Assembly: GCA_024281375.1 (NCBI GenBank) | Contig: JAJSAD010000079.1 | Span: forward strand, 1 to 41,037 | From: Alphaproteobacteria bacterium | Lineage (GTDB): Bacteria > Pseudomonadota > Alphaproteobacteria > Caedimonadales > UBA9215 | Length of the DNA: 41,037 bases | Reading direction: 5' to 3' | Part shown: piece by piece, positions 11,401 through 19,347 of the stretch | How positions within the stretch are numbered: position 1 is the first letter of the stretch | How the letters are laid out: every line of letters begins with the position of its first letter | Made by a program: the position numbers and the translations under genes | Notes under the pieces: generated by a model | The model's database searches: none | The model's input: only the letters and a program-made list of their open reading frames with translations | What the model was told of the DNA's origin: nothing

Positions 11401-12696
11401 ATGGTGCGGGATAGTAAGGGACGTGAGAAGGCTCGTTATAAGATTCCCTATGGGGCTAAGTTGCATTTGGATGAAAAGGCAAAAGTGAAACAAGGTCAAA
11501 AGATTGCCGACTGGGATCCTTTCACAACACCTGTTGTAGCCGAGGTTGCGGGTAAAGCACACTTCCTTGATCTTGTGGATGGTATTTCTTTACGTGAGGT
11601 GACCGATGAGGCGACTGGTCTCACAAACCGTGTTGTCATGGACTGGCGTCAACAAGCTCGTACCAGTGACATGAAGCCTCGTATTTCCTTACACGATGCG
11701 AAGGGTGAATCCTTGACGCTGCCAAATGGCACGGAGGCTCGTTATTTCTTGCCTGCTAATGCTATTATTAATACGGAAAATAATGGAGATGTTAAGGTTG
11801 GGGACGTTATTGCGCGTTTGCCCCGTGAATCTTCCAAAACCCGTGATATTACTGGTGGTTTGCCTCGTGTGGCTGAGCTCTTTGAAGCGCGTATGCCTAA
11901 AGACTTTGCCATTATCAGCGAAGTTGATGGCCGTGTTGAATATGGTAAGGATTATAAAACAAAGCGTCGCATCAGTGTTGTGCCGAACGAAGACGGTGCA
12001 GAACCCATTGAATATTTGATTCCAAAGGGTCGTCATATTGTTGTGTTTGAAGGTGATTTTGTTCAAAAAGGGGAAACCCTTGTGGACGGTAATCCTGTGC
12101 CCCATGATATTTTACGTATCTTGGGTGTGGAGGCCTTAGCAACGTATCTCACAAACGAAATCCAAGATGTGTATCGTTTGCAAGGGGTGCCTATCAACGA
12201 TAAACATATCGAAGTGATCGTGCGTCAAATGCTTCAAAAGGTCGAAGTGACCTCTGCGGGTGACTCGATGTATTTGATTGGAGAGCATGTTGACCGCCGT
12301 GAATTTGAAGCAAACAATGATAAATTGCGTGCTAACAATAAACAAGCGGCAACGTCCTTTCCAATCCTACAAGGTATTACGAAGGCATCCTTGCAAACGA
12401 AATCCTTTATTTCGGCGGCCTCTTTCCAAGAGACCACACGTGTTATCACTGATGCGGCCGTTCAAGGAAAAATGGATAACCTCGTTGGTCTGAAAGAAAA
12501 CATTATTATGGGTCGTTTAATTCCTGCGGGTACTGGTAGTGTTATTAAACGTGTTCGTGCTATTGCAAAGACCCTAGATCTTGAAGTTATTGCAGCCCGT
12601 CATGCGGCGAAGAAAGCAGCAGAAGCGGTTGATGTTGCGGCAAGCTCTCCAGCTCCAGAGGCATCGGCGGGCGAAGGGGTGGCGCCTGAAGCTTAA
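8485..12696 (+). CDS. rpoC: DNA-directed RNA polymerase subunit beta'
   Basis: [24 protein letters not shown] zinc motif, [16 protein letters not shown] catalytic motif. Confidence 0.98.
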   Translation: MKDLMNVFGQVQGPESFDFLQVGIASPDKIRSWSFGEVKKPETINYRTFKPERDGLFCSRIFGPVKDYECLCGKYKRMKFRGVICEKCGTEVTLAKVRRERMGHIELAAPVAHIWFTRAMPSRVATLLEMTMKELEKVLYYEAHIVLDPGMTSLTEGQLLSEDEYYDALEEHGDDTFETEIGAEAFRKILSKIDLKGEQVKLRTELTETNSEMRRKKIIKRLKGIEAFLESGAKPEWMILTVLPVLPPELRPLVPLDGGRFATSDLNDLYRRVINRNNRLKRLMELRAPDIIVRNEKRMLQESVDALFDNSRRSRPIAGANKRPLKSLADMLKGKQGRFRQNLLGKRVDYSGRSVIVVGPYLKLHQCGIPKKMALELFKPFIYSRLERYGLATTIKAAKRMVERARPEVWDILEEVIREHPVMLNRAPTLHRLGIQAFEPMLVEGKAIQLHPLVCTAFNADFDGDQMAVHVPLSVEAQLEARVLMMSTNNILHPANGRPIINPTKDVILGLYYLTVERDGEKGEGMMFASIGEIQMALDQGFVTLHTKIKARYDTVDADGKAIGQMVETTVGRMILSEILPRHHQLDFGVINRQINNKEVSNIIDEIYRHCGSKATVIFCDQLMGIGFKYATISGISFGKDDLIIPKAKEILVEETRTKATEYEQQYLEGFITQGEKYNKVVDAWSQCTDKVAAAMMKEISTTKKGQPLNSVFMMADSGARGSAAQMKQLAGMRGLMAKPNGEIIETPIISNFKEGLSVLEYFNSTHGARKGLSDTALKTANSGYLTRRLVDVAQDAVITTTDCKTDKTITVRSIVQGSEVITTLANRVLGRTAAQDVLNPETNELITKKNGIIDEVAAEAIADSSLDHMQVRSPLTCESDEGVCATCYGRDLARGTKVNMGEAVGVIAAQSIGEPGTQLTMRTFHIGGAAQGGGEKSSIESASDGVIQVSNRHIVKNVDGDLIVLARNTEVMVRDSKGREKARYKIPYGAKLHLDEKAKVKQGQKIADWDPFTTPVVAEVAGKAHFLDLVDGISLREVTDEATGLTNRVVMDWRQQARTSDMKPRISLHDAKGESLTLPNGTEARYFLPANAIINTENNGDVKVGDVIARLPRESSKTRDITGGLPRVAELFEARMPKDFAIISEVDGRVEYGKDYKTKRRISVVPNEDGAEPIEYLIPKGRHIVVFEGDFVQKGETLVDGNPVPHDILRILGVEALATYLTNEIQDVYRLQGVPINDKHIEVIVRQMLQKVEVTSAGDSMYLIGEHVDRREFEANNDKLRANNKQAATSFPILQGITKASLQTKSFISAASFQETTRVITDAAVQGKMDNLVGLKENIIMGRLIPAGTGSVIKRVRAIAKTLDLEVIAARHAAKKAAEAVDVAASSPAPEASAGEGVAPEA

Positions 12697-12869
12697 TTTT
12701 CACACTATAGTCAATTCAAAATGTGGGTTTTAAAACCAGACCAGAGCTCCCGGAGCGTCTACTTCATACGTGAGGACATTATGACTTTGGGATGTGTCAC
12801 CATTTTGCCAATAAAGAGACTTGGCCACAGGTTGAAAGAGGAGGGGTATATAGAGGTCGTGAGCTTACT

Positions 12870-12893
12870 AAGGGTAATTTATTTGTTACCCTT
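12870..12893. terminator. Hairpin, possible bidirectional terminator downstream of rpoC
   Basis: AAGGGTAAtttatttgTTACCCTT followed by tcctttttatt; overlaps the 3' end of the minus-strand ORF. Confidence 0.5.
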
Positions 12894-13091
12894 ATCCTTT
12901 TTATTCTCTTTCTCTCGGTGTTTTTTTTGAGCTTTACGCTTGCGTAGATTAGCCCTTAAAGCCTCCGCAAGCTTGGCATCTTTTTTCTTTTGACGGAGAG
13001 CCTCTTTTTCTTTTTGGCGTTCCTCCCAAGATTTTTGTGTCTCATCTGATACCTCACCCGTCACATTAATGATCTTTTTTTCCTTATTCAT
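12879..13091 (-). CDS. Small highly charged Lys/Glu-rich hypothetical protein
   Basis: 70-aa ORF MNKEKKIINVTGEVSDETQKSWEERQKEKEALRQKKKDAKLAEALRANLRKRKAQKKHREKENKKDKGNK; no overlapping stronger ORF. Confidence 0.5.
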   Translation of the reverse strand: MNKEKKIINVTGEVSDETQKSWEERQKEKEALRQKKKDAKLAEALRANLRKRKAQKKHREKENKKDKGNK

Positions 13092-13134
13092 CTTAATTCA
13101 CCTTGAAAGTCATTCAATCATCCTATAGAAAAGG

Positions 13135-13241
13135 TATAGTTGTTTCAAAAAGATTCCAGTCTAGGCAAGAGTGACCGACGACTACCCCCCTGTAGTTTAG
13201 GAGCGATTAACGACGTCTGGGACCTTTTTGGAATGACTATA
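13135..13241. repeat. Imperfect palindromic dispersed element, copy 2 (minus orientation relative to copy 1)
   Basis: Outer arms TATAGTTGTTTCAAAAAGATTCCAG / CTGGGACCTTTTTGGAATGACTATA, inner ACTAC/GTAGT stem; core TCCCAGACGTCGTTA..CGCTCC and CTAGACTGGAA shared with 2603-2678. Confidence 0.65.
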
Positions 13242-13270
13242 GTATCTTAATTATAAGACTCTTTGTCAAT

Positions 13271-13345
13271 GCCGCAGTAGCTCAGTGGTAGAGCGCACCC
13301 TTGGTAAGGGTGAGGTCGGAAGTTCAATCCTTCTCTGCGGCACCA
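13271..13345 (+). tRNA. trnT: tRNA-Thr (GGT anticodon)
   Basis: Acceptor GCCGCAG/CTGCGGC, anticodon loop ttGGTaa, T-loop AAGTTCAATCCTT, CCA encoded. Confidence 0.94.
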
Positions 13346-13441
13346 TATTAAATTTCCTCAAAAATTGCGCCTATTCATAAAAAATTAACTTTTTTTAGAT
13401 AAAATTGTAATTATAATATATGCAAACACAAAGAAAATAAT

Positions 13442-14176
13442 ATGGAAAAAGCCCTCGATAAAATTGGTGAATTTTTAAACGGTAAGTTCATGCATTCTCT
13501 CTTATTGTTGTTGGTTCTTGCCAATGCAGCCGTTTTGGGTATGGAATTAGAGCCTGAGATTTTTAAAGAGCAGATGCCTCTGATTAAACAAGTCGATTTT
13601 ATTGTCCTAACGATTCTAGCCATAAGTGTGAGTCTGCGTGTTATTATCTTTCGGCATCACTTTTTTGAATATGGCTGGAATACTTTTGATCTCGTCGTCG
13701 TGAGCGCTGCCGTTATTGGCTATAATACAGATATTACCCTCTTAAAGCTTTTACGTGTTTTTCTCGTCTTTAGAATCATCGTCTTTTTCCCCACCATGAA
13801 GATGCTTGTAGAAGCCCTCATTTATGCGTTTAAAGGTATTATCAGTAGCATGGTGATTTTATCCATTGTCTTTTATGCTTTTTCTATTGCGGCATTTTAT
13901 CTCTTTCAACATGCACCGGGAGGTAACTTTACAACCCTCGGGATTTCCTTTGCAAGCCTCTTTCAATTGATGCTTTTTGATGACTTTGGTAATATCACAA
14001 AACCTATCCTTGAGGTCATGCCACTCTCATGGATTTTCTGGATTGCTTTCCTCTTTTCAACAGCATTTTCCTTTATCAATTTATTGATCGGTATTTTTGT
14101 CGAAGCCATAGATGCCGTTCACAAAGAACATGAAGCACTTGACGCAAAGGCTGCTAAGGCCAGCAAAAAGAAATAA
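13442..14176 (+). CDS. Voltage-gated ion channel, NaChBac/NavAb-like single-domain 6TM (Ion_trans)
   Basis: S4-like LLKLLRVFLVFRIIVFFPTMKMLV; pore FTTLGISFASLFQLMLFDDFGNITKPILEVMPLSWIFWIAFLFSTAFSFINLLIGIFVEAI aligns with the NavAb pore-S6. Confidence 0.85.
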   Translation: MEKALDKIGEFLNGKFMHSLLLLLVLANAAVLGMELEPEIFKEQMPLIKQVDFIVLTILAISVSLRVIIFRHHFFEYGWNTFDLVVVSAAVIGYNTDITLLKLLRVFLVFRIIVFFPTMKMLVEALIYAFKGIISSMVILSIVFYAFSIAAFYLFQHAPGGNFTTLGISFASLFQLMLFDDFGNITKPILEVMPLSWIFWIAFLFSTAFSFINLLIGIFVEAIDAVHKEHEALDAKAAKASKKK

Positions 14177-14180
14177 GAAC

Positions 14181-14207
14181 GGCCCTTTGTAAAGTCATAA
14201 AAGGGCC
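14181..14207. terminator. Hairpin downstream of ion channel gene
   Basis: GGCCCTTTgtaaagtcataAAAGGGCC; no strong T-run on the plus strand. Confidence 0.35.
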
Positions 14208-14338
14208 TTAACCGCCTAGAACGTTGCCTTCCTTTCCTCCTAAAAGCACTTTTCTATTTTTTTCATTGTTTCTTAATCTTTTTTAGTTAAAATTTAAGAT
14301 AAGAAAGTTTCTAAAAATAATAAGATCGGATATTAAGA

Positions 14339-15196
14339 GTGAGCCAAAAACAATTATATTCCGTCCTCATTGTATTCCTATTACTTTGTGCTTCTTTTAC
14401 TCACGCACAAGTGGGTGTTGGTCCACAAGAAAAAACCAATACCCATGATACCACTCTAGATGATATTAAAATACGTGGTGTGTTACGGGTTGCGATGCAT
14501 GCCAAAGACCATCCTCCTTTCTTTATGGTTGATGAAAAAGGAGAGCTCATTGGTATTGATATTGAGCTCGCCAAAGACATTGCCACACAATTAGGTGTGA
14601 AACTTGACATCAATCGAGATGAATCTACATTCGATGGCGTGGTTGATCGCGTTGCAAAGGGTCTCTCAGATATTGTCATTTCAAAATTGAGTCTCACCCT
14701 TAAACGCGCTCTTATCGTCAGATATACCAACCCTTACACATCCTTAAGCAAATCCATCCTTATTAACCGCATTAAACTTTTAAAAGCAGGTAAACATCGT
14801 TCTGTTCAAGAGGTTTTTAATATGAAGGGATCAACGATTGCAGCACTTTCGGGGAGCTCTTATGAGGCTTTTGCAAAGCGCCTTTTTCCTAACACAACCA
14901 TTTATGGGAGTTCTGACTGGAATGATGACATTATCCCCAAATTGATGAAAGGAGAGGTTTGGGGAGCCTTTCGGGATGAGCTTGAGGTAAGGCGTGCTAT
15001 TTTCCTGTTTAAAGACGCCTCTCTTTATTTATTGGCCGTGAACTTAAAGGATGAGCAAGACCCTATGATGATGGTCGTTCATAAAGATGCGCCTCTTTTT
15101 CAAAATTGGCTCAATCTCTATCTCAAATATGCCCATAAAAAAGAATCCATTAAAGAGTCTATAGAGCGTTTTAAAGAATACGTTTATAGGAAATGA
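14339..15196 (+). CDS. Periplasmic amino-acid-type solute-binding protein (SBP_bac_3)
   Basis: Signal peptide (LLCASFTHAQ), IRGVLRVAMHAKDHPPFFMVDEKGELIGIDIELAKDIATQLG, GSTIAALSGSSYEAFA. Confidence 0.85.
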   Translation: MSQKQLYSVLIVFLLLCASFTHAQVGVGPQEKTNTHDTTLDDIKIRGVLRVAMHAKDHPPFFMVDEKGELIGIDIELAKDIATQLGVKLDINRDESTFDGVVDRVAKGLSDIVISKLSLTLKRALIVRYTNPYTSLSKSILINRIKLLKAGKHRSVQEVFNMKGSTIAALSGSSYEAFAKRLFPNTTIYGSSDWNDDIIPKLMKGEVWGAFRDELEVRRAIFLFKDASLYLLAVNLKDEQDPMMMVVHKDAPLFQNWLNLYLKYAHKKESIKESIERFKEYVYRK

Positions 15197-15206
15197 GATA
15201 AAAATC

Positions 15207-16490
15207 ATGATAAAAAGCTCTTATAATTTTATTATAAAAATTCTCCAGAATCCATTTTTCATTTTGTTTACTGTTCTTTTAGGTTTGGCAATTGGTTTTT
15301 ATAGCCCCCAAATGGGACAACTTCTCAAACCCTATGGGATGGCTTTTATGGCGCTTTTGGAAATGTCACTCATTCCCATTATCGTGTGTGCTATTGCCCT
15401 TTCTATCTCTAACCTCATGTCTTTTAAAGGGAGTGACATTCAGAGCGGTCGTATTGTTGGGATTCTTTTCATTGTCGCCCTGATCGTCAGTGCGATTTCT
15501 TGTGTCTTTGCTTATTTTCTAGACCCTGCTGCTAGTTTTTTGAAAAGCAACAGCTTAGAAATTAAAAAAATTTCGACAGCCGCTTCTTTTGTAGATCGTA
15601 AGTTAAATATTGCTATTACTGATATTGTTCAAGGGGGATTTGCCCATTTTCTAACAACGTCTATTCCGAGGAATATCTTTGAATCCTTGGCCGAAAATCA
15701 TATGCTACAAATTATTATTTTCTCTATTATCTTTGGTGTGGCTGTTTCTTATTCTAAAAAATCAGAACGTCTCAAACTTCAATCATTTTTTGAAACGACC
15801 CTCAATATTTTTCAACGGATTATATTGACCATCACTATTTGGCTCCCTTTAGCCATTATTTGCTTAATGGCTGGGGGGGCGAGCGATATTGGCTTTGATA
15901 TGATGCTTCAAATGGGTAGTTTTATTTTAAAAGTTTATATTGTCTTTTTCATCATTTTTTTCCTGAGCACTTTCATTATTCAAAAACGTTCCGGCTGTGG
16001 TTTCTTTCAAGTCTTAAAATACTTAAAAGATCCTATTATTATTTCTTTTGGTACGAGAAGTGCTATTCTTCCCATCCCCTCTATTTTAAAAGCCTTTGAG
16101 GAAAAAATACCCGTTAATAAAAGCCTCTCCAAGCTTCTTGTTCCTTTGGGTGCTGTTTTAGGGCGCTTTGGAAATATTGCCTATTTTGCCATCCTTGCAA
16201 TTTTTATGGCTAATATTTATCAAGCGGATATCACCATAAGCCTGATTCTTATTATAACCATTTTATCTGTTTTAGCAGGTCTTAGTACCGCCGGTGCTAC
16301 GGGTATCTTAACCTTAAGTGCGCTGACTATCGTTCTTGACCCTGTTCATCTTCCCCTTGGGGCTATTCTTCCCCTTCTTATTGCGGTGGATACAATTATT
16401 GATCCCATGAGAACTCTCACCAGTGTCTATACAAATTGTGCCGCTGTGACCCTTGTCTCCCCGAGGGAAAAGAAATCTAAAGCATTGTGA
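15207..16490 (+). CDS. Dicarboxylate/amino acid:cation symporter family (SDF/DAACS) protein, divergent
   Basis: Multi-TM protein with DAACS order of motifs: GTRSAILPIP (HP1), GLSTAGATGILTLSAL (HP2), IAVDTIIDPMRTLTSV (TM8). Confidence 0.8.
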   Translation: MIKSSYNFIIKILQNPFFILFTVLLGLAIGFYSPQMGQLLKPYGMAFMALLEMSLIPIIVCAIALSISNLMSFKGSDIQSGRIVGILFIVALIVSAISCVFAYFLDPAASFLKSNSLEIKKISTAASFVDRKLNIAITDIVQGGFAHFLTTSIPRNIFESLAENHMLQIIIFSIIFGVAVSYSKKSERLKLQSFFETTLNIFQRIILTITIWLPLAIICLMAGGASDIGFDMMLQMGSFILKVYIVFFIIFFLSTFIIQKRSGCGFFQVLKYLKDPIIISFGTRSAILPIPSILKAFEEKIPVNKSLSKLLVPLGAVLGRFGNIAYFAILAIFMANIYQADITISLILIITILSVLAGLSTAGATGILTLSALTIVLDPVHLPLGAILPLLIAVDTIIDPMRTLTSVYTNCAAVTLVSPREKKSKAL

Positions 16491-16588
16491 TAAGAACCTC
16501 TGGCATAAAATCTTTTTAATCTTTGCGATTTATTAACTTTTTTTTTGTACAATTAAATCATGAAAAGTCAATAAAATGGGAGTTTCTG

Positions 16589-17050
16589 ATGAAAACACAT
16601 TTAGGATTAAGTGGGGCCTCAGCCAAGAAAACAGCCGAGAACTTAGAAGTTGTTCTTGCCAATACGTTCATTCTGTATACTAAAACGTTGAATTTTCATT
16701 GGCATGTTGTGGGGTCTAATTTCATGGAGCTTCATGGACTCTTTCAAGGACAATATGAAGCCCTTGCCCTTTCCGTCGATGATATTGCTGAACGCATTCG
16801 AACCCTTGGATTTAAAGCGCCTGGAACTCTGGTTGAGTTTTTACATCTTACAACATTGCACGAAAACAAAGAGGATCTGAAGGCAACTGAAATGCTCAAG
16901 CATCTCCTCCATGATTATGAGACGATGATCTATCACACCCGAAACACTCTGACTGATATAGATGAAAAAGATGTTGGAAGCCGTGCACTCCTTGAGGGTT
17001 TATTAACGCATTATGAAAAAACATCTTGGATATTAGGCGCTTATTTATAG
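16589..17050 (+). CDS. dps: Dps family DNA-binding ferritin-like protein (likely start 16589)
   Basis: NFHWHVVGSNFMELHGLFQGQYEALALSVDDIAERIRTLG, Dps ferroxidase motif. Confidence 0.9.
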   Translation: MKTHLGLSGASAKKTAENLEVVLANTFILYTKTLNFHWHVVGSNFMELHGLFQGQYEALALSVDDIAERIRTLGFKAPGTLVEFLHLTTLHENKEDLKATEMLKHLLHDYETMIYHTRNTLTDIDEKDVGSRALLEGLLTHYEKTSWILGAYL

Positions 17051-17193
17051 AAGGGCCTTGATTGTTTTTAGTATAAATTTGATATAATTCTGTTTTATTT
17101 TTAAGTCATTTTAAATCGCTCTTTTAAGATTCTTTAGTTCTCTTGCCGTAGTTTTTAAATAGAAGAGGTATAAAAACTAAGGGAGAAACGAAA

Positions 17194-17499
17194 ATGGATA
17201 AAGAACTTGTTGGTATTTCATTGGTGATTCTAAGTGTGGTGAGTGGTGTAACTTTTGCAGGACATCAATTACCTTCTCAGGCATCTCCCCAAGACCATCG
17301 CGCTGTTGACATAAAGTTAGGAAAAAATTTAACTCCTGCCCCTCGCTTAACGATGGAAACGCTTTCTTCTCAAATTATTAATCAATACGAAAAACGGCAA
17401 AAAGAAGATTCGCACAAAAGAGAGGTGGCTATAGCTCCAGAACGGAAATTTGAGAGGCCCACTCCCCATTATCTTTTGAGGTATAAAATTAGACTGTAG
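17194..17499 (+). CDS. Small hypothetical exported protein
   Basis: 101-aa ORF with N-terminal hydrophobic/signal-like segment MDKELVGISLVILSVVSGVTFAGHQ; upstream gggaga SD-like. Confidence 0.45.
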   Translation: MDKELVGISLVILSVVSGVTFAGHQLPSQASPQDHRAVDIKLGKNLTPAPRLTMETLSSQIINQYEKRQKEDSHKREVAIAPERKFERPTPHYLLRYKIRL

Positions 17500-17593
17500 G
17501 GTGACTCTACATTACCTGTCACTTTGTGATGCCTTATAAAGTTTGAGTCCCTTGCGCAGCAGCTTTGCCCCCCTCTTTCCTTCCCCTTACTTT

Positions 17594-17728
17594 GCGCGAT
17601 TTTTGACTGATAGCCCGCGCTATCTGCCCCTTTTAAAAAGAAGGGGTTATAATAATCTAAACTCCTTTCCTTCCTTTCCTTCCTTTCCTTTCCTCTTTCC
17701 CCCTTGCCCATTCCGCGCGATTTTTGAC
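17594..17728. repeat. 14-bp direct repeat GCGCGATTTTTGAC flanking a TTCC-type polypyrimidine tract
   Basis: Copies at 17594-17607 and 17715-17728; tract tcctttccttcctttccttcctttcctttcc about 17663-17695. Confidence 0.6.
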
Positions 17729-17795
17729 AAATAGACATTTTTTACTATTAGTCAAAAAAATAGGTGAAATAAAGGCAGGGAAAGGGAGAGGGCAT

Positions 17796-17914
17796 TAAAA
17801 GGGGCTGTAGAATAATTCAAAAAATCATCTTTTTAAAATTATTTACCCCAATAAAATAGCGGGTTTCTACGGGATTTACCCGCTGGAATCTTTATTTTTC
17901 TACAGGCCCTAAAA
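17796..17914. mobile_element. MITE-like non-autonomous element (17801-17909) with flanking 5-bp direct repeats TAAAA
   Basis: TIRs GGGGCTGTAGAA (17801-17812) / TTCTACAGGCCC (17898-17909), 11/12 match; TAAAA on both sides; internal stem AGCGGGT...ACCCGCT; no coding capacity. Confidence 0.65.
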
Positions 17915-18118
17915 GGGAAAAGTATCTTTTTTAAATTTTTTCCCCCCTTTTTTTAAACTGAGGGATGGTAAGGGAGTGATAGGGGGAATATTTGAAAGGA
18001 GTGGATAAAAAAATTAGAAAATTAAAGCAGGAGGGTTCTAAAACTGTTTTTTTAAATAGACTTCTTGTGGCACAATAGAAAGAGTTCAAAAAGATAGGGT
18101 GGATAAGAAAAAAATAGG

Positions 18119-19345
18119 ATGAGGTTGTTGGTGTTAAAGTGTAGAACTCTTGAAGCTAAGGCGCAGAATAATAAAGTCTATCAAAATGCTTTGACAGGGC
18201 GGGGTGGTAAAGTCCTGTTGCTTTTATTTCTTTGTCAAATTGCCTTTTTGATTTCTCCGTGTTGGGCTGAAAATCCTCGTCTGAAATCCCTTTATGGAAC
18301 AGTGATTATTAAGAATCCTTTGGTGAAGGCCCTGATCTCCCATCCTGCAATCAAGCGTCTGAAAGATATTGATAATGCGGGGCCTAGTCGTTACTTCAGG
18401 TCCCTTCCAGCCTATAGTTTGTTTGATCATGCGTTGGGTGTTTTTGTTATTTTAAAACGTTTTAAGAGACCTTTAAAAGAGCAACTTGCTGGCATGCTTG
18501 AGCCTGTGGCTCATTCGGTATTTTCCCATCAAGGAACATTATATCTGCGGCCCAAAGATTCTAAACTCCCTTATTATTTAGCAGCCCATGAGGCTTATTT
18601 AAAGACCGTTCAGTTAGAGCCATGGTTGATGAAGGCAAACTTCACCGCAAAAAGCATGAGCCCTGTGTCTCCAGAATTTACAGCGCTCTATAAGAACCCG
18701 CCGTTTTTATCCGCTATTGAAATCGAAATGACGTTGCGTTTGGCTTATTCTTACAAGCTTCTGACGGTAAAGGAGATTGCGCGCATTATGGATGATTTGC
18801 GTTTTGAAGAGGGGCGATGGTTCTTTGTCTCTGAAGAGGCAGCGGAGAAGTTAGGAAGTTTATCCCTTTATTTTACAGAGCGTTATTGGGGAGCCCCGCA
18901 AAATTATGTGGTGAATCGTTGGGTGGCAGCAGCGATGAAGCGTGCTGTGGATCTGGGTGTTTTGAGTATTAAAGAAATTCGTTTTGGTGTGGATAAAGAC
19001 GTGTTGCAAAAATTGATGCGTTTGAAGGATAAAATTATACATGGGTTGTTGGTTCAATGTCGCCAGCCTTTTCGGTTTTATGATGTGGTTAAAAGCGGGT
19101 CTTATGATGAAATTTATAAACCTGAATTCCGGGGGTTGAATCCTCTTGTGAAACAGGGAGCAAAATATGTACGTTTAACAGACTTAGATTCTGGCTATAA
19201 GGCCAAATTCTCTAAACTTCGCGCACTATTTTTAAAGGGTATTAAGATAAAATATAAAAAACCAAAGAAGACACAAAGTGGTTTTCAAGAGTTTAATGGG
19301 GGCTCCTTTTCTGGAGTCGAGTATAAACTAGATGTGAGTTATTAA
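18119..19345 (+). CDS. Exported HD-superfamily (COG1078-like) protein lacking the HD dyad (pseudoenzyme)
   Basis: Signal peptide (LLLLFLCQIAFLISPCWAE); HPAIKRLKDIDNAGPSRYF...FDHALGVFVILKRF...EQLAGMLEPVAHSVFSHQG. Confidence 0.65.
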   Translation: MRLLVLKCRTLEAKAQNNKVYQNALTGRGGKVLLLLFLCQIAFLISPCWAENPRLKSLYGTVIIKNPLVKALISHPAIKRLKDIDNAGPSRYFRSLPAYSLFDHALGVFVILKRFKRPLKEQLAGMLEPVAHSVFSHQGTLYLRPKDSKLPYYLAAHEAYLKTVQLEPWLMKANFTAKSMSPVSPEFTALYKNPPFLSAIEIEMTLRLAYSYKLLTVKEIARIMDDLRFEEGRWFFVSEEAAEKLGSLSLYFTERYWGAPQNYVVNRWVAAAMKRAVDLGVLSIKEIRFGVDKDVLQKLMRLKDKIIHGLLVQCRQPFRFYDVVKSGSYDEIYKPEFRGLNPLVKQGAKYVRLTDLDSGYKAKFSKLRALFLKGIKIKYKKPKKTQSGFQEFNGGSFSGVEYKLDVSY

Positions 19346-19347
19346 CG

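Noticed and set aside
4452-12449. Numerous minus-strand ORFs of 60-262 aa opposite rpoB and rpoC (e.g. 6627..7415)
   Set aside because: They are shadow ORFs of highly conserved genes, with His/Asn/Arg-rich composition from antisense codons and no recognisable domains.
12721-12930. ORF 12721..12930 + downstream of rpoC
   Set aside because: It lies in a spacer with a hairpin and repeat-like sequence, has no domain and no clear SD, and conflicts with the terminator hairpin.
17469-17738. Overlapping ORFs on both strands (17469..17738 - and 17543..17734 +)
   Set aside because: They are products of the low-complexity polypyrimidine tract; the sequences are Lys/Glu/Arg or Pro/Phe/Ser-rich without domain character.
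18060-18118. Possible sigma54 -24/-12 promoter (cttgtggcacaatagaaag) upstream of the HD-like gene
   Set aside because: Only the TGGCAC half matches; there is no TTGC(A/T) element at the proper spacing.
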